Part shown: piece after piece, positions 16,734-25,123 of the stretch
How positions within the stretch are numbered: position 1 is the first letter of the stretch
Layout: each line of letters starts with the position of its first letter
Assembly (NCBI GenBank): GCA_023260395.1
Contig: JALQVI010000012.1
Location: 1 to 34,781, forward strand
Origin: Candidatus Nanopelagicales bacterium
GTDB taxonomy: Bacteria > Actinomycetota > Actinomycetes > S36-B12 > UBA5976
Direction: 5' to 3'
DNA length: 34,781 nt
Notes under the pieces: model-generated
Database searches by the model: none
Seen by the model: only the letters and a program-made list of their open reading frames with translations
Told to the model about the DNA's origin: nothing
Translations under genes and position numbers: made by a program

Positions 16734-17384
16734 TTATTTCGGCATTGCTTGCGGACCAGTGACAGCTAAGTATTTTGTCACTGCTGCGGTTCGAGAATTA
16801 CCTTCGATTGTTGGATCAACGCCGATGGCTTCACATGAACGTCGAATCGCATCTTCGACCGCTTTTACTGATGTGCCGCGAATCGCTGCAATCTGTGCAT
16901 TTGATTGACCACGGGTCATGAGACGCAAAACTTCAATTTGCTTACGTGTGAGATGTGCAAGTGGTCGGTCCTTGTCGCGGTCATGACGAAACTCTGCCGT
17001 CACTTCACCGGTCATTGCACCTTCCAACGCATCAAACAAAGTATTGAGATCCGAAAGCCCAGACTTTCGTAAGTATGCAATTCCTGTTGGCAAGCCATCT
17101 GGGTCTACTGCCGCGAATCGCGAATCGGGCAAGTGCGTCAGAAAAACGATTCCAGTTTCCGGTGCATCAGCCAAGATGATGTGGGCAAGATCGAAACCGT
17201 TTGGTCCAGGACCTAAATCAATATCAAGAACCACCCCATCAGGGTCACCACTCTTGAATGCGCGCTTGGCATCAGAAATATTTGCGGCGCTTTGAACTAA
17301 GTAACCTTTAGATTCAAGTGCGCTAGCCAACAACTCACGCAACAATGCGTCGTCTTCGACTACGAGAACTGATCGGCTATTCAT
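16734..17384 (-). CDS. LuxR/NarL-family response regulator
   Basis: The 216-residue protein has an N-terminal receiver domain with VVEDD, the phospho-acceptor Asp54 in VVLDIDLG, FLTH (the Thr switch) and YLRKS (the Lys). A LuxR-type helix-turn-helix follows in LTRKQIEVLRLMTRGQSNAQIAAIRGTSVKAVEDAI. GGAAGG precedes the ATG. It is the first gene of a minus-strand unit with the histidine kinase and flavoprotein oxidase, and it diverges from the CoA-transferase. A symmetric 24-bp element in the shared promoter region is a plausible binding site. Confidence 0.92.
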   Translation of the reverse strand: MNSRSVLVVEDDALLRELLASALESKGYLVQSAANISDAKRAFKSGDPDGVVLDIDLGPGPNGFDLAHIILADAPETGIVFLTHLPDSRFAAVDPDGLPTGIAYLRKSGLSDLNTLFDALEGAMTGEVTAEFRHDRDKDRPLAHLTRKQIEVLRLMTRGQSNAQIAAIRGTSVKAVEDAIRRSCEAIGVDPTIEGNSRTAAVTKYLAVTGPQAMPK

Positions 17385-17462
17385 GAAACACCTTCCATTG
17401 CTGAACTAACTCTAGTCCCGAAAATCGGACATCAAAATAGTTCATAGTGAGGTTGATCCTCT

Positions 17463-17486
17463 ATTTCATTCTCTCAAGAATGAAAT
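17463..17486. promoter_or_regulatory. Perfect 10-bp inverted repeat in the response regulator/CoA-transferase divergent promoter
   Basis: ATTTCATTCT (17463-17472) and its exact complement AGAATGAAAT (17477-17486) flank CTCA. The element lies about 20 bp upstream of a TATAAA box (17506-17511) for the plus-strand gene and 79 bp upstream of the response regulator. AT-rich arms without a U-tract point to an operator rather than a terminator. The nearby LuxR-type regulator, which binds as a dimer, is the obvious candidate, but this is inference. Confidence 0.5.
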
Positions 17487-17505
17487 TTCGCCTTAATAGA
17501 ATGGC

Positions 17506-17511
17506 TATAAA
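17506..17511 (+). promoter_or_regulatory. -10 box TATAAA for the CoA-transferase gene
   Basis: TATAAA lies 20 bases before the ATG at 17532, with a strong GAGGAGGG ribosome site between. No clear -35 hexamer is present at 17 bp spacing, where the end of the inverted repeat falls, so activation by a bound factor is possible. Confidence 0.4.
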
Positions 17512-17531
17512 CGGTCACGAGGAGGGAAATC

Positions 17532-18758
17532 ATGAAAGCGCTCGGGCTCGAACAGATTTCCCAGGTTATTAATCAATTACCCGAAAACCCGCGGCTGATT
17601 GTGTCGGGTAACTTTTCGACTCCATTGGCGTTGGTCAATGCGCTCGATTCCCAATTGCCTGAATATCGGCTCAATATTTTGAACGCACAGGTAGGACTAC
17701 CTAATCGTCCTGGGGTGCATTACGAAACTGCGTTTGTTGGGCCCGGGATGCGCGGCAGCGAACGTTTGGCTTACTTTCCAGCGCGTTTAAGTTTGCTACC
17801 TCGTTTGATAAAAACTCATACGTTGCCGGATTTAGTTGTGTTGCACACGTCAACCCCTCGAAATGGATTTGTCAGCCTCGGCAGTGAAGTAAATATTTTG
17901 CCAGCTGCAATTGAATCTGCGCGCAAGCATGGCGCGCTCGTTATTGCACAAGCTAACGCGAACATGCCGTATACCTTTGGCGATGCAGAAATTTCATTAA
18001 CTGACATCGACTACATATTTGATGTTGATGCGCCGCTGTTAGTGAAAGAACTAATTGAGCCGACGGAAGTCGCATCTCACATAGGCCTTCGCATCGCCGA
18101 AAAAATCAAAGACGGTTCTACTTTGCAACTGGGCATTGGCGCAATCCCAGATGCCGTGCTCGGTGAACTTCGAACGCGCACTGGTTTACGTGTGTGGACT
18201 GAAATGTTTAGCGATGGTGTCTTGGGGCTGCGTGATAGCGGCGCCTTAGATACCGAGCAAGACATGGTCGCTTCATTCGTTTTTGGTTCACAGGAACTTT
18301 ATGACTGGATCAATCTCAATCCGCAAATTCGTATGCGGCGTACCGAGGTTACAAATAGTTCGGGAAACATTGCGCAACAACCACAGATGATGAGCATCAA
18401 TGCTGCGCTACAAGTCGACTTATTCGATCAAGCGAATTCAAGCCGGGTGAATAGTCGGATTTATTCTGGTTTTGGCGGTGCCACCGATTTCATCATCGGC
18501 GCTTTGAATGCACGCGGTGGACTTGCGTTCATGGCTTTACCGTCATGGCACGCAAAAACAGATAGTTCAACTATCATTCCCAAGTTGATCGAACCCGTGA
18601 CTAGTTTTCAGCACAGTTACGTTGTTACCGAACACGGAGCAGCTCTATGTGCCGGTGAAAGTCAAGAACAGCAGGCCCGCAATATCATCACTTTTGCGGC
18701 TCATCCGAATGCCCGCGACGAACTGACTAATGCGGCCCATGATTTAGGCATCTTTTAG
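17532..18758 (+). CDS. Acetyl-CoA hydrolase/transferase family protein (CoA-transferase)
   Basis: The 408-residue protein belongs to the acetyl-CoA hydrolase/4-hydroxybutyrate CoA-transferase family. Its marks are QLGIGAIPDAVLGEL, the catalytic-Glu region VWTEMFSDGVLGL (Glu224), IYSGFGGATDFI and the terminal YVVTEHGAALCAG. The enzymes move CoA between carboxylic acids through a glutamyl-CoA thioester, or hydrolyse acyl-CoA. At 408 residues it is slightly short for the family but intact. GGAGG lies six bases before the ATG. With the ACAD/kinase pair nearby a 4-hydroxyacid route is possible, but the genes are in separate transcription units. Confidence 0.88.
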   Translation: MKALGLEQISQVINQLPENPRLIVSGNFSTPLALVNALDSQLPEYRLNILNAQVGLPNRPGVHYETAFVGPGMRGSERLAYFPARLSLLPRLIKTHTLPDLVVLHTSTPRNGFVSLGSEVNILPAAIESARKHGALVIAQANANMPYTFGDAEISLTDIDYIFDVDAPLLVKELIEPTEVASHIGLRIAEKIKDGSTLQLGIGAIPDAVLGELRTRTGLRVWTEMFSDGVLGLRDSGALDTEQDMVASFVFGSQELYDWINLNPQIRMRRTEVTNSSGNIAQQPQMMSINAALQVDLFDQANSSRVNSRIYSGFGGATDFIIGALNARGGLAFMALPSWHAKTDSSTIIPKLIEPVTSFQHSYVVTEHGAALCAGESQEQQARNIITFAAHPNARDELTNAAHDLGIF

Positions 18759-18784
18759 TAATTGACCCCACACGGTATGGCCCA

Positions 18785-18808
18785 GCGGTTCGAAATCCAC
18801 CGCATTTT
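18785..18808 (+). terminator. Weak hairpin after the CoA-transferase gene
   Basis: GCGGT (18785-18789) pairs with ACCGC (18799-18803) across nine bases and is followed by ATTTTCT. The stem is only five pairs, so this is a marginal terminator between the CoA-transferase and copC. Confidence 0.35.
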
Positions 18809-18815
18809 CTGGGGC

Positions 18816-18821
18816 TACGCT
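18816..18821 (+). promoter_or_regulatory. -10-like TACGCT placed for a leaderless copC transcript
   Basis: TACGCT occupies -12 to -7 relative to the copC ATG, so transcription would start at the A of the start codon. copC has no Shine-Dalgarno site. No clear -35 is seen. Confidence 0.35.
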
Positions 18822-18827
18822 TAGTAC

Positions 18828-19409
18828 ATGCGCAAACTAATCTCGGGAATTTCATTAGCAATCGCAGTCTTATTTTTCACTGCATCATCGGCATCAGCAC
18901 ATACTGAACTTCAAAAATCAAATCCTTCCGATGGCCAAGTTGTTACCGCGCCTCTAGAACGTATCGAATTAACGTTCAGCGAACCACCACTTATCGAAGG
19001 CAGCAAGATTTCGTTGGCAGATGCGACAGGAACGATCATCGCGACCGGTAACACTGGTCTTGATGGATCCACACTTTATGTGCCATGGCCTGTCGATGTG
19101 CCTGTCGGTGATGTAACCGTTAATTGGCGAGCTGCTGCTGATGATGGTCACGTGATAGATGGCACTTTCACATTCAGTTACACGGGAGAATCCTCACCTC
19201 ACGTTTCAAATTCAGCAACGCCAATTAATTCGGCTGTGCCTACTGACGTTGTCATAGACACTCCCACTGCAATTGCCACTCCACTTGCTGTTGCCACAGG
19301 TTCTACTTCTGATGACAACAACCCCCCACGATTCCTGCCAATTCTGTTAGGCCTAGCTGTACTCGGTGCTGGCGCTTGGGCACTCACTCGAAAGAAGTCC
19401 GACAAGTAA
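18828..19409 (+). CDS. copC: CopC-domain copper-binding protein, secreted and membrane-anchored
   Basis: The 193-residue protein has a signal peptide ending SASA before His25. The mature protein thus starts with His, the usual first Cu(II) ligand of CopC. The domain continues with TELQKSNPSDGQVV and ends in AADDGHVIDGTFTFSYTG, supplying the Asp/His ligand pair (His108). A Thr/Ala-rich linker leads to a C-terminal membrane segment (about 169-186) and a basic tail RKKSDK, so the protein is held outside the membrane. It overlaps the CopD gene by one base (TAATG), implying coupled expression. Role: extracytoplasmic copper capture and hand-over. Confidence 0.93.
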   Translation: MRKLISGISLAIAVLFFTASSASAHTELQKSNPSDGQVVTAPLERIELTFSEPPLIEGSKISLADATGTIIATGNTGLDGSTLYVPWPVDVPVGDVTVNWRAAADDGHVIDGTFTFSYTGESSPHVSNSATPINSAVPTDVVIDTPTAIATPLAVATGSTSDDNNPPRFLPILLGLAVLGAGAWALTRKKSDK

Positions 19410-21346
19410 TGTTCAAACTGATCCACCGATCACTCGTTGCAATTATCGCGACCATTGCGTTAATTGCCGGTCTAGTAATTGGTGGCGGTCAGTGGCACGC
19501 ACCAATTGGCGATTTACCGGACGCTGGTCGAACGCTTACTTGGCTGCAGCAATTCTTGTTACTTACCAATACGTTATTTGGCATTCGCGTGTTGGGGATT
19601 CTCGTCACGATTGGCTTTCTAGAGCCACAAGACAAAGACACTGTCAGTCGCGACGGTCGTGAAAAACTGCTCGTAGTTTCGCGCTTGAGCGCCATGTGGT
19701 CCGTTATCAGTTTGCTTCTGGCAGCTGTCACACTTTCCGTTGTTCTTGGACTTTCGGCGAAAGAAACTTTTTCGTCTGGAACTTTGGGCACCTACTTATG
19801 GGCGTTGCCACCTTCACGCAGTTTTATTTACACAAGTCTGTTTGCCATCTTGATTTCGATCCTGGCTGTACTGGTCGCAAGCCTCAATTCAGTCGCGTTG
19901 TTATTAGCACTGGCTATTGGTGGAATTGTTGCGCCGTTGCTCAACAGCCATTCGGCTTCGGTGGGTGACCACTCGCTAGGTATCGCATCCTCGGTGATTC
20001 ACGGCGTCGCGATGGCACTATGGGTCGGTGCATTCTGGTCAATCTTGAAATACGTACGAACTGGTCATGCCGAAATCGTGCAACGCTATTCCTACCTTGC
20101 GACGTGGTCAGTAGCCGCCTTGGTTATTTCTGGAATTGCTGCAACATATTCACGCATTGATTCCTTCTCTGATTTGTGGAGTTCAGGATTCGGCAAGTTA
20201 GTCGTTCTCAAAGTCATTGTCTTTGGCCTTGCTGGCTACTTCGCGCTGCAAGCTCGGCGAGCGATTGCACAGTCACAAAGCGCCGCGCGTTTTGGTGCGT
20301 TTGAAATCTCATTCTTGAGCCTTGCTGTCGGGCTTGGCGTTGCATTGCATTCGACACCGTTAAGTCGAGTGGCAACCAAGTTACCGAGCGCAGCCGAAGA
20401 AATTCTCGGTTTTGAGTTTCCACCGGCCCCGTCATTTAGCACCGTCGTTTTTGGTTGGCATCCCGAATGGATGATGCTTACAGGTTCGCTGATTGTTGCC
20501 GCTCTTTATGCCGCTGGTGCCGTACGACTTCGTAAAAATGACATTGGGTGGCCAGCCCTTCGAACTATTTCGTTCATGTTGGGCATTGGCATTGTCATCT
20601 GGTCAACGTGTTCTGGAATATCGAAATATGCCATGGTCTCGTTCGCAGCGCACATGGTTTCACACATGTCCCTTTCTATGCTGGCGCCGATTTTCCTAGT
20701 AATGGGAATGCCGATCACACTCGCATTGCGTGCATTGCCAGCTGCAAACGATGAGACTCACCGCAACCCGCGATCGTGGGTGCTCTCGCTATTGCACAGC
20801 CGTTATGGTGCGTTCATCAGTCACCCACTCTTTGTCTTGACCCTATTTACGTTCGGCCTGTACGGCATGTACTTCACTTCACTCTTTGGAACATTAATGG
20901 CAAGTCACGCAGGTCACTTGTTCATGGAAGTTCACTTCTTGCTGACAGGTTGCCTATTCGCTTTTCTTGTCATCGGACTCGATCCATCGCCACGAAATGT
21001 CCCACATTTAGTGCGACTCGTTTTGGTATTAGTTGCTATTTCACTTCACGCATTCTTTGCCATCGCATTAATGCAAAGCGCCACACCCATCGGCAACGAA
21101 TGGTATTCACTAGTGCGCCCACCGTGGATTGATAACCCACTGACTGACACGTATACCGGTGGTGGCGTCGCCTGGGCCGTCGGAGAAATTCCATCACTAT
21201 TACTCATGGTTATCGTTGCGGTGCAATGGGCGCGCAGCGAAGATCGCATCGCACAACGCATGGACCGTCAAGCAGACCGCGATGGCGATCGTGAATTGAA
21301 CGAATACAACGAACGATTAGCTCGAATGAATCAGCAGGATCGTTAA
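19409..21346 (+). CDS. CopD-CtaG fusion: copper uptake and cytochrome oxidase assembly membrane protein
   Basis: The 645-residue multi-spanning protein joins two families. The N-terminal half is CopD-like (VIHGVAMALWVGAFWSILKY, YLATWSVAALVISGIAATYSRI). The second half is Caa3-CtaG-like (HPEWMMLTGSLIVAALYAAG, SFAAHMVSHMSLSMLAPIFLVMGMP, GHLFMEVHFLLTGCLF, SLVRPPWIDNP). The many His and Met residues in membrane segments suit copper transport. Actinobacteria commonly carry this fusion. The ATG at 19409 overlaps the copC stop; an upstream in-frame start at 19376 would overlap copC by 34 bases and is less likely. The charged C-terminal tail is probably cytoplasmic. It likely takes copper from CopC and delivers it to heme-copper oxidase. 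Confidence 0.92.
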   Translation: MFKLIHRSLVAIIATIALIAGLVIGGGQWHAPIGDLPDAGRTLTWLQQFLLLTNTLFGIRVLGILVTIGFLEPQDKDTVSRDGREKLLVVSRLSAMWSVISLLLAAVTLSVVLGLSAKETFSSGTLGTYLWALPPSRSFIYTSLFAILISILAVLVASLNSVALLLALAIGGIVAPLLNSHSASVGDHSLGIASSVIHGVAMALWVGAFWSILKYVRTGHAEIVQRYSYLATWSVAALVISGIAATYSRIDSFSDLWSSGFGKLVVLKVIVFGLAGYFALQARRAIAQSQSAARFGAFEISFLSLAVGLGVALHSTPLSRVATKLPSAAEEILGFEFPPAPSFSTVVFGWHPEWMMLTGSLIVAALYAAGAVRLRKNDIGWPALRTISFMLGIGIVIWSTCSGISKYAMVSFAAHMVSHMSLSMLAPIFLVMGMPITLALRALPAANDETHRNPRSWVLSLLHSRYGAFISHPLFVLTLFTFGLYGMYFTSLFGTLMASHAGHLFMEVHFLLTGCLFAFLVIGLDPSPRNVPHLVRLVLVLVAISLHAFFAIALMQSATPIGNEWYSLVRPPWIDNPLTDTYTGGGVAWAVGEIPSLLLMVIVAVQWARSEDRIAQRMDRQADRDGDRELNEYNERLARMNQQDR

Positions 21347-21368
21347 ATCGTCACGATAGCGAAAATGC

Positions 21369-22151
21369 TTAAAGTACTCGATCTCGAAGAATCGGAAAAT
21401 CACGGCGCCATTCATCGGCAAGATTCACATCAACGTCTGCGTAAATAATTTCTTCTTCGGTGCCGGCCTCGACAATAATTTCGCCCTTGGGGTTCACCAC
21501 CATTGAATGGCCACCCAATGTGTAATCGCCATTCTTGCCAACTTCATTACAAGCAATAAACCAAGCTTGATTTTCGATTGCACGTGCCTGAATCAAAACT
21601 CGCCAATGGCTAATTCGTGGAATTGGCCAGCCAGAACACAGCACAAAACTTTGCGCACCTTTTGCACACTGCGCTCGGAATAATTCTGGGAAGCGTAAGT
21701 CATAACAGGTAGCAATGCCGGCCTTGCCAACTGGAGTATCGGCTTCGACGATGATGTCATTACCTCGCGCCAGCATGATTGCTTCGCCGGTATCAAAACC
21801 GAACAGGTGAATCTTGCGATAAAACGTTGCAACCGTTCCATCTGGGCGAATCAAGAGCGAGGTATTCGATAGCTTGTCGCCATCATGGAGTTCCACGAAT
21901 GAACCACCATGAATCCATAAACCCGTTTCACGGGCTACGGATTGCAACGAAGTGACTAATTCGCCATCCCGTGGTTGTGCATAAGGTCGCAGTGCCTCGT
22001 TGTTAAACGCACCCACATTCCAAAGCTCGGGCAAAACTACAAGATCGCACTTATCTGCTTGTTGGCGAACTAGTCCTAAGACGCGCGTAACTCGGTGCTC
22101 CACCGTTTCGTCATCGGATACGTCAACTTGTAATAGCGCTACACGTGTCAT
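21369..22151 (-). CDS. Nitrilase-superfamily carbon-nitrogen hydrolase (omega-amidase-like)
   Basis: The 260-residue protein has the Glu-Lys-Cys triad of the superfamily: Glu42 in LVVLPELWNVG, Lys113 in FYRKIHLFGF and Cys149 in GIATCYDLRFPELF. Length and motif spacing resemble omega-amidase (Nit2/YafV), which hydrolyses 2-oxoglutaramate and similar amides, but other amidases share them. It is the last gene of a minus-strand unit, 20 bases after the ferric-reductase-like gene. It converges on CopD-CtaG 22 bases away, with no clear terminator. Confidence 0.9.
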   Translation of the reverse strand: MTRVALLQVDVSDDETVEHRVTRVLGLVRQQADKCDLVVLPELWNVGAFNNEALRPYAQPRDGELVTSLQSVARETGLWIHGGSFVELHDGDKLSNTSLLIRPDGTVATFYRKIHLFGFDTGEAIMLARGNDIIVEADTPVGKAGIATCYDLRFPELFRAQCAKGAQSFVLCSGWPIPRISHWRVLIQARAIENQAWFIACNEVGKNGDYTLGGHSMVVNPKGEIIVEAGTEEEIIYADVDVNLADEWRRDFPILRDRVL

Positions 22152-22171
22152 GACTACAGCGTATTAGAGGG

Positions 22172-23695
22172 TTAGAGATCTAGGACGAGTTTCTTTGATG
22201 CACTTCGCGATACACAGGGATACATGACACCAATTTCATCTTTATCCGCATCACCCGTGACTGAATCCAAATGCAGCGGTGTGCCTTCGAGCACGCGCAC
22301 TTCACACGTTCCACACACTCCTTCACCGCAAGATGAAATCAAACCTCCACCGTGTGAGGCGATGGCATCTAGCAATGATTCAGATTCCGTTACAGAGAAC
22401 GTTGTACCGCTACGGTTCAGTGTGACTTCGTATTCAGTCACTCCACCAGTAGCTTCGCGTTCGATGGCAGCGAACCGTTCAAAGTGCAAACGACCCGCTG
22501 GCACTCGCTCAATGAGTGCTGCCAGTAGAGGTTCAGGTCCACACACATAAACCGGTGCTTGTGAAGTGCCAATGAACTCATCGAGATTTGGTTGTTGTCC
22601 AACCTCATCGTTGGCATGGATTGTAACTCGACCTGGGAAATTGGTTTCAAGTTCTTGCACGAAAGCCATTGAAGCGCGTGAACGTCCGGCATACAGCAAA
22701 CGCCAATTACGTCGTTGCGGCAAAGATTCAATCATCGACTTAATAGGAGTGATTCCGATTCCGCCAGCGATAAAAATGTATTCACTAGCTGGCTCGAGTT
22801 CAAAGTGGTTATGAGGACCAGAAACTTCGATCGTTGAACCTGCCACAAGTTCGTCGTGCACAAAAGCACTTCCGCCTCGTGACTCTGGAGCTCGCAATAC
22901 TGCAATTTCATAACCTGAACGTTCTGCAGGATCGCCACACAATGAGTACTGACGTTTCATGCCATTCGGCAAATGCAGGGTGATATGCGAACCAGGAACC
23001 CAGGCAGGAAGCTCACTCACTTGGGCATCTGCAAAAGTTAACGATTTAATTCCAGTCGCTGGGTGACTAACTTCGCGAACATACATAGTGCGCTTGACTT
23101 CAGAAAGTTGATTTGGTCGACGATGTTCAACCGTTGCTGAAAGTGAGCGAGCAGATTTTGGAAACAAAATGCGGACAATTAACGCAGCGGTCGTCAGCAT
23201 GATGAGCAAAATTGCTACCACTCGATACAGCCATGCCCGAACATCCGTACCGGACCAACCTGCATGGAAAGAAACGAGCAACACTACGACGTAACTTAAA
23301 TAGTGAATCGCCTTCCAGAATTTTCGCGGAAGTACTTTCATGAGTAACGACGTCGACTGCACTGCGATAAGAAGGTACGCGCAAACAACACCGAGAACAA
23401 TCGGCCACTTGCCGAGGCTTTCCACTTGAACATAGGTGCTGTGAAATGGAATAAAAAGATCTGCTGCACTAAATGGTGCATACGAATCAATCCATAACGA
23501 AAACATGTGCAGTGCCGTGAAACTTACTGCCAAACCAGACAGCCATCGATGCAAATCCAGCAACCAGCTGGGATTGTCATTGGGCTTGAGTACGCGGGTC
23601 GAGAGCAGGATTCCCCAAGTGACGCTGATGACGAGAAGCACCCATGCGATGAGTGCACTTGCTCGAGTTACGTACCACCAAAACTCAGGTGACAT
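22172..23695 (-). CDS. Ferric-reductase-like transmembrane protein with FAD/NAD and C-terminal 2Fe-2S domains
   Basis: The 507-residue electron-transfer protein has three parts. The first is an N-terminal ferric-reductase-like membrane domain of about six segments (about 5-180) with heme-ligand-type His in LHRWLSGLAVSFTALHMFS and HYLSYVVVLLVSFHAGW. A ferredoxin-reductase FAD/NAD module follows (RQYSLCGD, FIAGGIGITPIKSMI, YVCGPEPL). A plant-type 2Fe-2S domain closes the protein, with Cys456, Cys461, Cys464 and Cys494. It should move electrons from NAD(P)H or a 2Fe-2S partner to a membrane heme and on to the cell exterior. Its ATG overlaps the ApbE stop (TAATG), so it is tied to a flavin-attaching enzyme. 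Confidence 0.92.
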   Translation of the reverse strand: MSPEFWWYVTRASALIAWVLLVISVTWGILLSTRVLKPNDNPSWLLDLHRWLSGLAVSFTALHMFSLWIDSYAPFSAADLFIPFHSTYVQVESLGKWPIVLGVVCAYLLIAVQSTSLLMKVLPRKFWKAIHYLSYVVVLLVSFHAGWSGTDVRAWLYRVVAILLIMLTTAALIVRILFPKSARSLSATVEHRRPNQLSEVKRTMYVREVSHPATGIKSLTFADAQVSELPAWVPGSHITLHLPNGMKRQYSLCGDPAERSGYEIAVLRAPESRGGSAFVHDELVAGSTIEVSGPHNHFELEPASEYIFIAGGIGITPIKSMIESLPQRRNWRLLYAGRSRASMAFVQELETNFPGRVTIHANDEVGQQPNLDEFIGTSQAPVYVCGPEPLLAALIERVPAGRLHFERFAAIEREATGGVTEYEVTLNRSGTTFSVTESESLLDAIASHGGGLISSCGEGVCGTCEVRVLEGTPLHLDSVTGDADKDEIGVMYPCVSRSASKKLVLDL

Positions 23696-24672
23696 TAGGT
23701 GAAGTCCTCCCAGCCATGCGACCGATGGATATTTCCATCTCGATCAACGAGTAGCGCTTGCGCGCCGACTTCTTCAATCATTGAAATTGATTCGGCACAG
23801 TCATAAGCAAAGCACGCTTTAGCCAAAACTTCGGCATCTACCGCACGTTCACACAACACTGTTGCCTGAACGACATCAGTTGCGAAGTTTTGGCCTGTTA
23901 CAGGATTGAGAATGTGATGCACGTCTGCAACCGAACGAGCTTCCATACTTGACGTTGCGATTCCCCCACTGTGGACAGCAACCGTATCCAGAAAATCGGA
24001 TGCATCCCATGGATTTTCGACTGCAATTGTCCAGCCTTCTTTCGTTGGTGCCTGACCACGCACCGAAACTTCACCCCCTGCAAACACCGCGATACCCGAT
24101 GCGCCAAGTGAGATTGCCATTTGCGCCATCAAGTCAGCCGCAAGACCTTTTCCAATACCGCCTGGATCAAGCATCAATCCGTGCGGCAACGAAATTTCAC
24201 GTGATTCATCATCAATTCGGATGTCAGAAAGTGAATGACTCACGACTGGATTTTCGCGAATCTGTTCATTGAGATTTTCGTCGTCCGTGGTAAAGCCAAG
24301 TTCCATCAATTGCCCAAGGATGCTGGGGTCAAAGACACCTTCTGTTAATTCAAAACCATGAATCATTTCTCGAATCAGAATCAACAAATCATCTGATACG
24401 CGCATCGGGGCACCATGTGAAAGATTGAGCTTCATTAATTCGCTGTTTTGTGAAAATCGAGTCCAGCAGCCCTCTAGTTCATGAACTCGATTTTCAATTG
24501 CGCTGTGCACATTTTCGGGTGCATCTACAGCCACGCTATAAAACAGCGTTCCCATCGCTGGAAATTCGTGTCGCGTTACCCGCTTAGCAAGCCCTGCATC
24601 ATCAATTGCCTTGATGGCTAGTTCAGTTGGAGTTAGCACTTCTTTTTCTTGTGGTGATTTGGAGTCCAACAT
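23695..24672 (-). CDS. apbE: ApbE-family FAD:protein FMN transferase
   Basis: The 325-residue protein matches ApbE: EFPAMGTLFYSVAVDAP, the FDPSILGQLMELGF segment, MLDPGGIGKGLAADLMA, IAVFAGGEVSVRG and the metal-binding HHILNPVTGQNFATDVVQATVLCERAVDAEVLAKACF. ApbE links FMN through a phosphoester to Thr or Ser in FMN-binding proteins such as NqrC and RnfG. No signal peptide or lipobox is evident, so it may act in the cytoplasm, unless an N-terminus was misjudged. The ATG at 24672 overlaps the upstream gene by 40 bases; a GTG at 24639 is the alternative. Neither has a good ribosome site. No FMN_bind-domain protein is encoded in this window. Confidence 0.92.
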   Translation of the reverse strand: MLDSKSPQEKEVLTPTELAIKAIDDAGLAKRVTRHEFPAMGTLFYSVAVDAPENVHSAIENRVHELEGCWTRFSQNSELMKLNLSHGAPMRVSDDLLILIREMIHGFELTEGVFDPSILGQLMELGFTTDDENLNEQIRENPVVSHSLSDIRIDDESREISLPHGLMLDPGGIGKGLAADLMAQMAISLGASGIAVFAGGEVSVRGQAPTKEGWTIAVENPWDASDFLDTVAVHSGGIATSSMEARSVADVHHILNPVTGQNFATDVVQATVLCERAVDAEVLAKACFAYDCAESISMIEEVGAQALLVDRDGNIHRSHGWEDFT

Positions 24673-25121
24673 GTTGTAGCAACAGGCGTCTGCTTTTTAG
24701 CAGGCGTGACAGTAACTGGTTTTGGCGCAGGCTTTGGTGTTGCCTTAACAGTTGGAGCCGCCGGAGCAGTTGTCTTAGTGACAGTCTTGGCCTTTACTGC
24801 AACTTTCTTTTTCGTCTTTTTCTTGGTTACTTTTTTCGTTGCGGGTGTAGCTGCTGTCACCTTTTTGGGAGTAGCCACTGCCTTAGGAGAAGGCTTCGTC
24901 GACGGTGATGTCGACATTGAGGGAGCTGCACTCGGTTCAACTGCAACTGGTGTTGGATCAGCTGGCGTTGATGCACTGGCATCCGCAGCTGCTGCCTCTT
25001 GATTCGCAGCGGCCGTTGCGTTCACGCCGAATGACGTTACTAGCGCCAATAGCGCAGTGGTGGAAAGTCCCAACGTCGCGATACGTGACGTGCGAGCAGG
25101 GTGCGGCTTGCGCTTAAACAT
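24633..25121 (-). CDS. Secreted Ala/Thr/Pro/Lys-rich low-complexity protein with Cys/His-containing basic tail
   Basis: I do not recognise a family. The 162-residue product starts with a basic N-region and hydrophobic core (IATLGLSTTALLALVTSFGVNATA), a likely signal peptide. An Ala/Ser/Pro/Thr-rich segment follows, then a strongly basic region with KKVTKKKTKKKVAVKAK. It ends in TTCWTPNHHKKKKC, with two Cys and two His that could bind a metal or form a disulfide. The ATG at 25121, two bases after the preceding stop, is preferred to a GTG at 25133. It resembles its upstream neighbour in layout and in the KKVTKKK block, so the two may be a diverged duplication. Histone-like eukaryotic similarity would be compositional only. 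Confidence 0.7.
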   Translation of the reverse strand: MFKRKPHPARTSRIATLGLSTTALLALVTSFGVNATAAANQEAAAADASASTPADPTPVAVEPSAAPSMSTSPSTKPSPKAVATPKKVTAATPATKKVTKKKTKKKVAVKAKTVTKTTAPAAPTVKATPKPAPKPVTVTPAKKQTPVATTCWTPNHHKKKKC

Positions 25122-25123
25122 TG

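Noticed and set aside
18785-18803. tRNA T-arm-like sequence GGTTCGAAATCC, a possible integrase attachment remnant
   Set aside because: The arms do not pair as a T-stem, no acceptor or anticodon arm is nearby, and no integrase or phage gene is in the window.
21337-21361. Hairpin between CopD-CtaG and the amidase gene (ATCGT/ACGAT)
   Set aside because: Only five pairs with an AT-rich stem and no U-tract; not convincing as a terminator.
24700-24860. Long open frames opposite the Lys/Thr-rich secreted genes, giving hydrophobic Val/Phe/Ala or Cys/Arg-rich products
   Set aside because: They are the complement of the repetitive Lys/Ala/Thr codons; they have no ribosome site or family features, while the minus-strand frames have signal peptides and operon spacing.
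24633-25121. Histone H1-like or DNA-binding assignment for the Lys/Ala/Pro-rich protein
   Set aside because: Composition resembles histone H1-like tails, but an N-terminal signal peptide points outside the cell, so a nucleoid role is not supported.
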